This document shows positions 5,394 through 8,812 of a stretch of 8,812 bases of DNA, piece after piece (the first letter of the stretch is position 1; each line of letters starts with the position of its first letter). The notes under the pieces are model-generated. The model searched no databases. It had not been told where the DNA came from and was given only the letters and a program-made list of their open reading frames with translations. Source of the stretch: Coriobacteriia bacterium. GTDB taxonomy: Bacteria > Actinomycetota > Coriobacteriia > Coriobacteriales > UBA8131. A program made the position numbers and the translations under genes. The DNA lies in NCBI GenBank assembly GCA_009781525.1, contig WQXZ01000068.1, forward strand, positions 1 to 8,812. The letters are read 5' to 3'.

Positions 5394-7580
5394 ATGTCAT
5401 CAGAGTTGCTGCTTGGTCGCTATCGCCTGATTGAAACCGCTGGGCGTGGTGGATTTGCCACCGTTGAGGTTGCCTGGGACATGCGGCTGCAACGCCGGGT
5501 TGCGATTAAGCGAATCGGTATCACCCAAGGCAGCGACGAAGCCCAGATCGCTGGGTTGGCTGAGGCTAGAACCGCAGCCATGCTAAACGACTCAAATATT
5601 GTCAGCGTACTCGATTTTGAGCTGACCGATACCGCAGCTCTTGTGATCATGGAATACATCGATGGGCCTGACCTGGCTACCCTGATGCGGTCTAGCACAG
5701 ATCTGTTTGAGCTGACCAGCATTGCTGCAATTGCCAGAGATATCGGCGACGCGCTGGTTCATGCTCACAAAAACAAGGTGCTACACCTTGATATCAAGCC
5801 GGCAAATATCCTTTTTGACCCCAATGGTTATGCAAAAGTGACCGATTTCGGCATGGCAGTGCTAGTCGCTCGCCACGGTTTCGGCCAACCGCAGGGCGGA
5901 ACGATCGGCTACATGCCACCCGAACAAATCGATCTCGGAGCAGTTGATGAGCGCACCGACCTCTGGGCCTTTGCGGTTCTGCTCTACCAGTTGCTGGTTG
6001 GCAAGAATCCCTACCAGAGCATTGATGCAGACGAGTCGCTGCACCTGATCGAGACTCTGGCGATTACTTTACCCAGCCAAGCCCGCGACGATCTGGATGC
6101 TGAGATCGACCGCGTTTTCATTTCGGCACTCTCAGCTGACCCGGCATGGCGGCAGCCGTCAATCAGAAGCCTTCTCGACGACCTGATGCCTCTGCTTGGC
6201 TCGACCCGATCAGGAAGATATGCCCTACGCCGCCGTATCAACCGCCTGGGCTTAAGCGATCAAGACAACGAAGAGTTTCTCTCAGAGCTGAACTCAAGCC
6301 TCCACTTTGACGAAAGCCAGCCGGCTGACAGAACCAGCAACGACCAAGATGATGATGGGCAACCAGAACCCAGAGGTTTTTTCAGCGGGATAAGATCGCG
6401 TCAGCGCACACGTAACCAAGGCGCAGTCGACACTGCCGATACCGCCTCCGACCATGATGCTGACTCCGGATACGAACCTGACGAACCTGACGACGAACCC
6501 AAAGAAGAGAAAGCCCCCCTGTGGCTGCGTATCCAGGAAAGTTCTCGCAGACGCTTAACACGACTGACAGCAGCCATATGCGCCATGGCGACTGCTTACT
6601 TCGGCCTGACCGGCTTTGGCTTACTTGGTGCTGGCGGTGGTGGAGTAGCTACCGGTGAAGTCTGGCATCCGGTAGGTGGCACTATCCAGAACAGCCTGAC
6701 AGGTGCATCAAGCAGCGTTCAACATATAAGCTCTGCAACATTGCAGACCCACCTGATAATTCTGATTGGCATTCTGTGCCTTGTAGGCTTGGTGGCGTTG
6801 ATGGCTCCTACGCTTGGGGGAGCAATAAGCATGTTAATAATCTGCGCTGGGGTTTTCAGCAGAGGTCTGGTTGTAATCGCCTTCTTTTTGCTGGTCTTCA
6901 CTGTACTTTGGTGGTTGTTTCTCGGTCGCAGAGGCTGGTCAGAGTCAGCACTACTGACAGCAGTGATTCCACTTGGTTGGCTATTCGCCTCGTTATGCCT
7001 ACCTGTGATGGCAGCCTGCCAGCAAAAACCTATGAGAGCTTTGGGCACCACCTTGTCTGGATGGGCACTGATGATGCTGACAAGTGGATTGACTACACCT
7101 TCATTTTATCTGCTTCCCTCAGAGCGACTGTTCAGTATGGGAGCCGTGATCAACCATGCAGCGCAGCAGTTTCCGCCGACATTCTGGGAGATGTTGACCA
7201 CCCCGATCAACTGGCTGAGCCTGATTTTGATGCTTCTGACTTGCTCGGTGATGTTGCTATTCAGTCAAAGCTGGCAGCTACCTGAGCAAGATGAACAGGA
7301 GCCTGACAGCAGAGCAACCCAGCGCCGACAAGCCAAAGACACCGATGAGCAGCTCCAAGAGTACAAATCGCACCGGCGAAGGTTGACTGTCGGTGCCGTT
7401 TTGGCAACTATTCTGTTGGCATTGGGACTGATGGTTGTACCCTTGCTATATGGTAGTGTTACCACAGGTGTTTCAGCCTGGAGTCTGATAGTCAGAGTAG
7501 CGATTACCCTGGTTATTATGCTCGTACTGATCAGGTCTGGCGTTTTCAGTAGCTGGCGCACCGAATTGTCGGATGAGTAG
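5394..7580 (+). CDS. Hanks-type Ser/Thr protein kinase with polytopic C-terminal membrane domain
   Basis: This 728-residue protein has a eukaryotic-like kinase domain (about 9-268) facing the cytoplasm. Visible motifs are the glycine loop GRGGFATV (17-24), VAIK with K39, helix-C E57, HLDIKPAN with catalytic D133 and N138, DFG with D151, and PPE with E177. The usual HRD arginine is leucine, making it a non-RD kinase. Residues 306-375 are an acidic, low-complexity linker (EPDEPDDEP). About nine hydrophobic spans follow, near 391-413, 454-470, 474-488, 491-509, 518-541, 549-570, 605-624, 664-686 and 697-718. No PASTA or other known sensor domain is seen, unlike PknB. GAGG overlapping the hflX stop is the ribosome binding site, 6 bases from ATG. 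The FHA gene follows after 16 bp. Probable role: phosphorylating threonines recognised by the neighbouring FHA proteins; the signal sensed is unknown. Confidence 0.92.
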   Translation: MSSELLLGRYRLIETAGRGGFATVEVAWDMRLQRRVAIKRIGITQGSDEAQIAGLAEARTAAMLNDSNIVSVLDFELTDTAALVIMEYIDGPDLATLMRSSTDLFELTSIAAIARDIGDALVHAHKNKVLHLDIKPANILFDPNGYAKVTDFGMAVLVARHGFGQPQGGTIGYMPPEQIDLGAVDERTDLWAFAVLLYQLLVGKNPYQSIDADESLHLIETLAITLPSQARDDLDAEIDRVFISALSADPAWRQPSIRSLLDDLMPLLGSTRSGRYALRRRINRLGLSDQDNEEFLSELNSSLHFDESQPADRTSNDQDDDGQPEPRGFFSGIRSRQRTRNQGAVDTADTASDHDADSGYEPDEPDDEPKEEKAPLWLRIQESSRRRLTRLTAAICAMATAYFGLTGFGLLGAGGGGVATGEVWHPVGGTIQNSLTGASSSVQHISSATLQTHLIILIGILCLVGLVALMAPTLGGAISMLIICAGVFSRGLVVIAFFLLVFTVLWWLFLGRRGWSESALLTAVIPLGWLFASLCLPVMAACQQKPMRALGTTLSGWALMMLTSGLTTPSFYLLPSERLFSMGAVINHAAQQFPPTFWEMLTTPINWLSLILMLLTCSVMLLFSQSWQLPEQDEQEPDSRATQRRQAKDTDEQLQEYKSHRRRLTVGAVLATILLALGLMVVPLLYGSVTTGVSAWSLIVRVAITLVIMLVLIRSGVFSSWRTELSDE

Positions 7581-7596
7581 AAAGGCTTGAACGGTT

Positions 7597-8583
7597 TTGG
7601 ATAAGTTCGAAGAAGGCCTGGAAAACGCTTTTGAGAAAGCCGGCACCCGCGTTTTTAAAGGGACTATCGAGCCCGCACAGGTTGCCAAGCGCGCCGAAAA
7701 GCAGATGAAGCGTGAAAAACTGGTTGGGGCTGGCAAGCAGTACGCTCCTACCCTATATACCGTTTTAGTCAACGACAATGACGATAAGCGTCTTTTTGCT
7801 TTCTACCCGACCTTGGCAGCAGAGATCGAGACCTATCTGATGAGCCGTGGCGCTGACGCTGCACTCAGCTTCGATGGCCGGCCACTGGTTCGTTTTATTG
7901 TGGATAAAAAACTGAAGAGCGGTCGCTTTGACGTGGTTGCCGAGATCGTTTCAAATCAGATTATCGAGCAACTTCGCGATGAAGAGGCTGAGTACTACGG
8001 ACTGATACCGAAGTCAGTGAACTTTGAGCCCGAGCGTGATTATCACGCAGAGGACTACAGAGAAGAAATCGAAGAGAATCTGCAAAGTGACTTAAAAGCA
8101 ATACTGCGGCAGGTTCATGGCAGTGAGATGTCACCTACAGGCACCAGCATGGATGCCTTTGAGAATAGTGATGAATTCGCAACCGTAGAGCCAATCCGCG
8201 AAGGAGCGATTGGCGAATCGGTGTTGATCTGTCGCCAATCAGGCATTAGCTATCTGCTTAGCCATACCCGAATGACTATCGGTCGTGGCGACCAATGTGA
8301 CATAGTTTTAAACGATGCAAATGCTTCTCGAACACATGCTGTATTAAGCCAGAATGCTTTAGGTGTCTGGAAAATCGCAGACTCGGACTCGACTAATGGC
8401 ACACTGGTAAACGATCGTGTTGTTGACCAGATAATCCTTCGTCCGGGAGACCAACTTACCATTGGAGTAACCTTACTGGAATTCGTCTCCGACATACTGC
8501 AATCAGCAAAGGAAGAGCCGCCTGCTTTAGACGACGACAATAAGCCGATAGGCCGACATAGTCTCCCAGCTGGGGAGCCATGA
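7597..8583 (+). CDS. fhaA: FhaA-type protein: DUF3662 domain plus C-terminal FHA domain
   Basis: The 328-residue cytoplasmic protein has the architecture of actinobacterial FhaA. An N-terminal DUF3662 domain (about 2-118) contains FEEGLENAFEKAG, the IEPAQVAKRAEKQMKRE helix and a segment ending RFIVDKK...GRFDVV. A charged linker (about 125-205) separates it from an FHA domain at about 208-298. The FHA phosphothreonine-binding residues are present: G229-R230, S244-R245-x-H247 and N267-G268. FHA domains bind phosphothreonine peptides. FhaA in mycobacteria links Ser/Thr kinases to peptidoglycan synthesis, and the same role here is inferred from context. The start is TTG at 7597: an in-frame TGA lies at 7588, the next ATG would cut into the domain, and AAAGG lies 11 bases upstream. 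The end overlaps the next gene by one base, suggesting translational coupling. Confidence 0.92.
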   Translation: MDKFEEGLENAFEKAGTRVFKGTIEPAQVAKRAEKQMKREKLVGAGKQYAPTLYTVLVNDNDDKRLFAFYPTLAAEIETYLMSRGADAALSFDGRPLVRFIVDKKLKSGRFDVVAEIVSNQIIEQLRDEEAEYYGLIPKSVNFEPERDYHAEDYREEIEENLQSDLKAILRQVHGSEMSPTGTSMDAFENSDEFATVEPIREGAIGESVLICRQSGISYLLSHTRMTIGRGDQCDIVLNDANASRTHAVLSQNALGVWKIADSDSTNGTLVNDRVVDQIILRPGDQLTIGVTLLEFVSDILQSAKEEPPALDDDNKPIGRHSLPAGEP

Positions 8584-8812
8584 TGATCGAAACGATACTC
8601 CTTGCTGGCAGGGTACTGTTGATTGCCCTGCTCTTCTTATTTCTGTTCGCAGTTATGCGTACAGGGGTCGGCTTGGTCAAAGGACAAACCAGAGGGGGGC
8701 ATTGGGTTGTCAGGGTAGCCACTGGCCCGAAGGATATCAGTGGGCTGAAGCTCGCAGCTACCAGTCCTTTGGTGGTGGGTCGTGCTCCAGGTGCAGATAT
8801 TGTTATCAACCA
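8583..8812 (+). CDS. fhaB: FhaB-type membrane-anchored FHA protein (N-terminal part)
   Basis: Seventy-six codons are visible before the window ends. The N-terminus is one hydrophobic span (about 4-25, LLAGRVLLIALLFLFLFAVM) followed by basic residues, so the rest is cytoplasmic. From about residue 41 the sequence enters an FHA domain. LVVGRAPGADIVIN (63-76) is the beta-strand and GR motif expected early in that fold; the SxxH and NG motifs lie beyond the edge. A short protein with one TM helix and one FHA domain after FhaA matches actinobacterial FhaB (FipA). GGGGAG (8572-8577) is 5 bases before ATG 8583 and only 2 before ATG 8580, favouring 8583, though 8580 (ATGA overlap) is possible. In related genomes a PP2C phosphatase and cell-shape genes often follow; that cannot be seen here. 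Confidence 0.88.
   Translation, partial: MIETILLAGRVLLIALLFLFLFAVMRTGVGLVKGQTRGGHWVVRVATGPKDISGLKLAATSPLVVGRAPGADIVIN

Overview
This window looks like a chromosomal segment of a mid-GC Gram-positive actinobacterium. The strongest clue is a kinase gene followed by an FhaA-type gene (DUF3662 plus FHA) and an FhaB-type gene (N-terminal membrane segment plus FHA), a pairing known from Actinobacteria. An MscL with a C-terminal zinc ribbon and a membrane-anchored GH25 muramidase would fit the Coriobacteriia, but that placement is inference and was not tested by any search.

Layout. Positions 1-875 (minus strand) hold the N-terminal 291 codons of a membrane-anchored GH25 lysozyme that runs off the left edge. 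Positions 876-2880 are accessory DNA with no host gene I can support. They contain two MITE-like elements (1125-1275 and 2708-2879), each bounded by its own matched pair of inverted repeats from one common family. Between them lies an IS1595-like insertion sequence (1282-2439) with perfect 26-bp terminal inverted repeats. Its transposase body is open, but its N-terminus is split by two opposite frameshifts. Positions 2880-3308 are intergenic and contain a very GC-rich repeat array. mscL follows (3309-3743), and then a second, different repeat array of about 34-bp units (3757-3908).

From 4009 to the right edge is a tight co-directional run: hflX (ribosome-associated GTPase), a Hanks-type Ser/Thr kinase with a large polytopic membrane domain, fhaA and the start of fhaB. 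Gaps are 8 bp, 16 bp and a 1-base overlap, so the run is probably one transcript from a promoter just upstream of hflX. A plausible reading is a membrane phosphosignalling module: the kinase phosphorylates threonines that the two FHA proteins bind, linked to cell-wall or division control, with HflX co-transcribed.

No tRNA, rRNA, CRISPR array or phage gene was recognised. The most interesting material is the MITE-like pair, the split transposase reading frame, the repeat arrays on both sides of mscL, and the polytopic non-RD kinase beside FHA genes.
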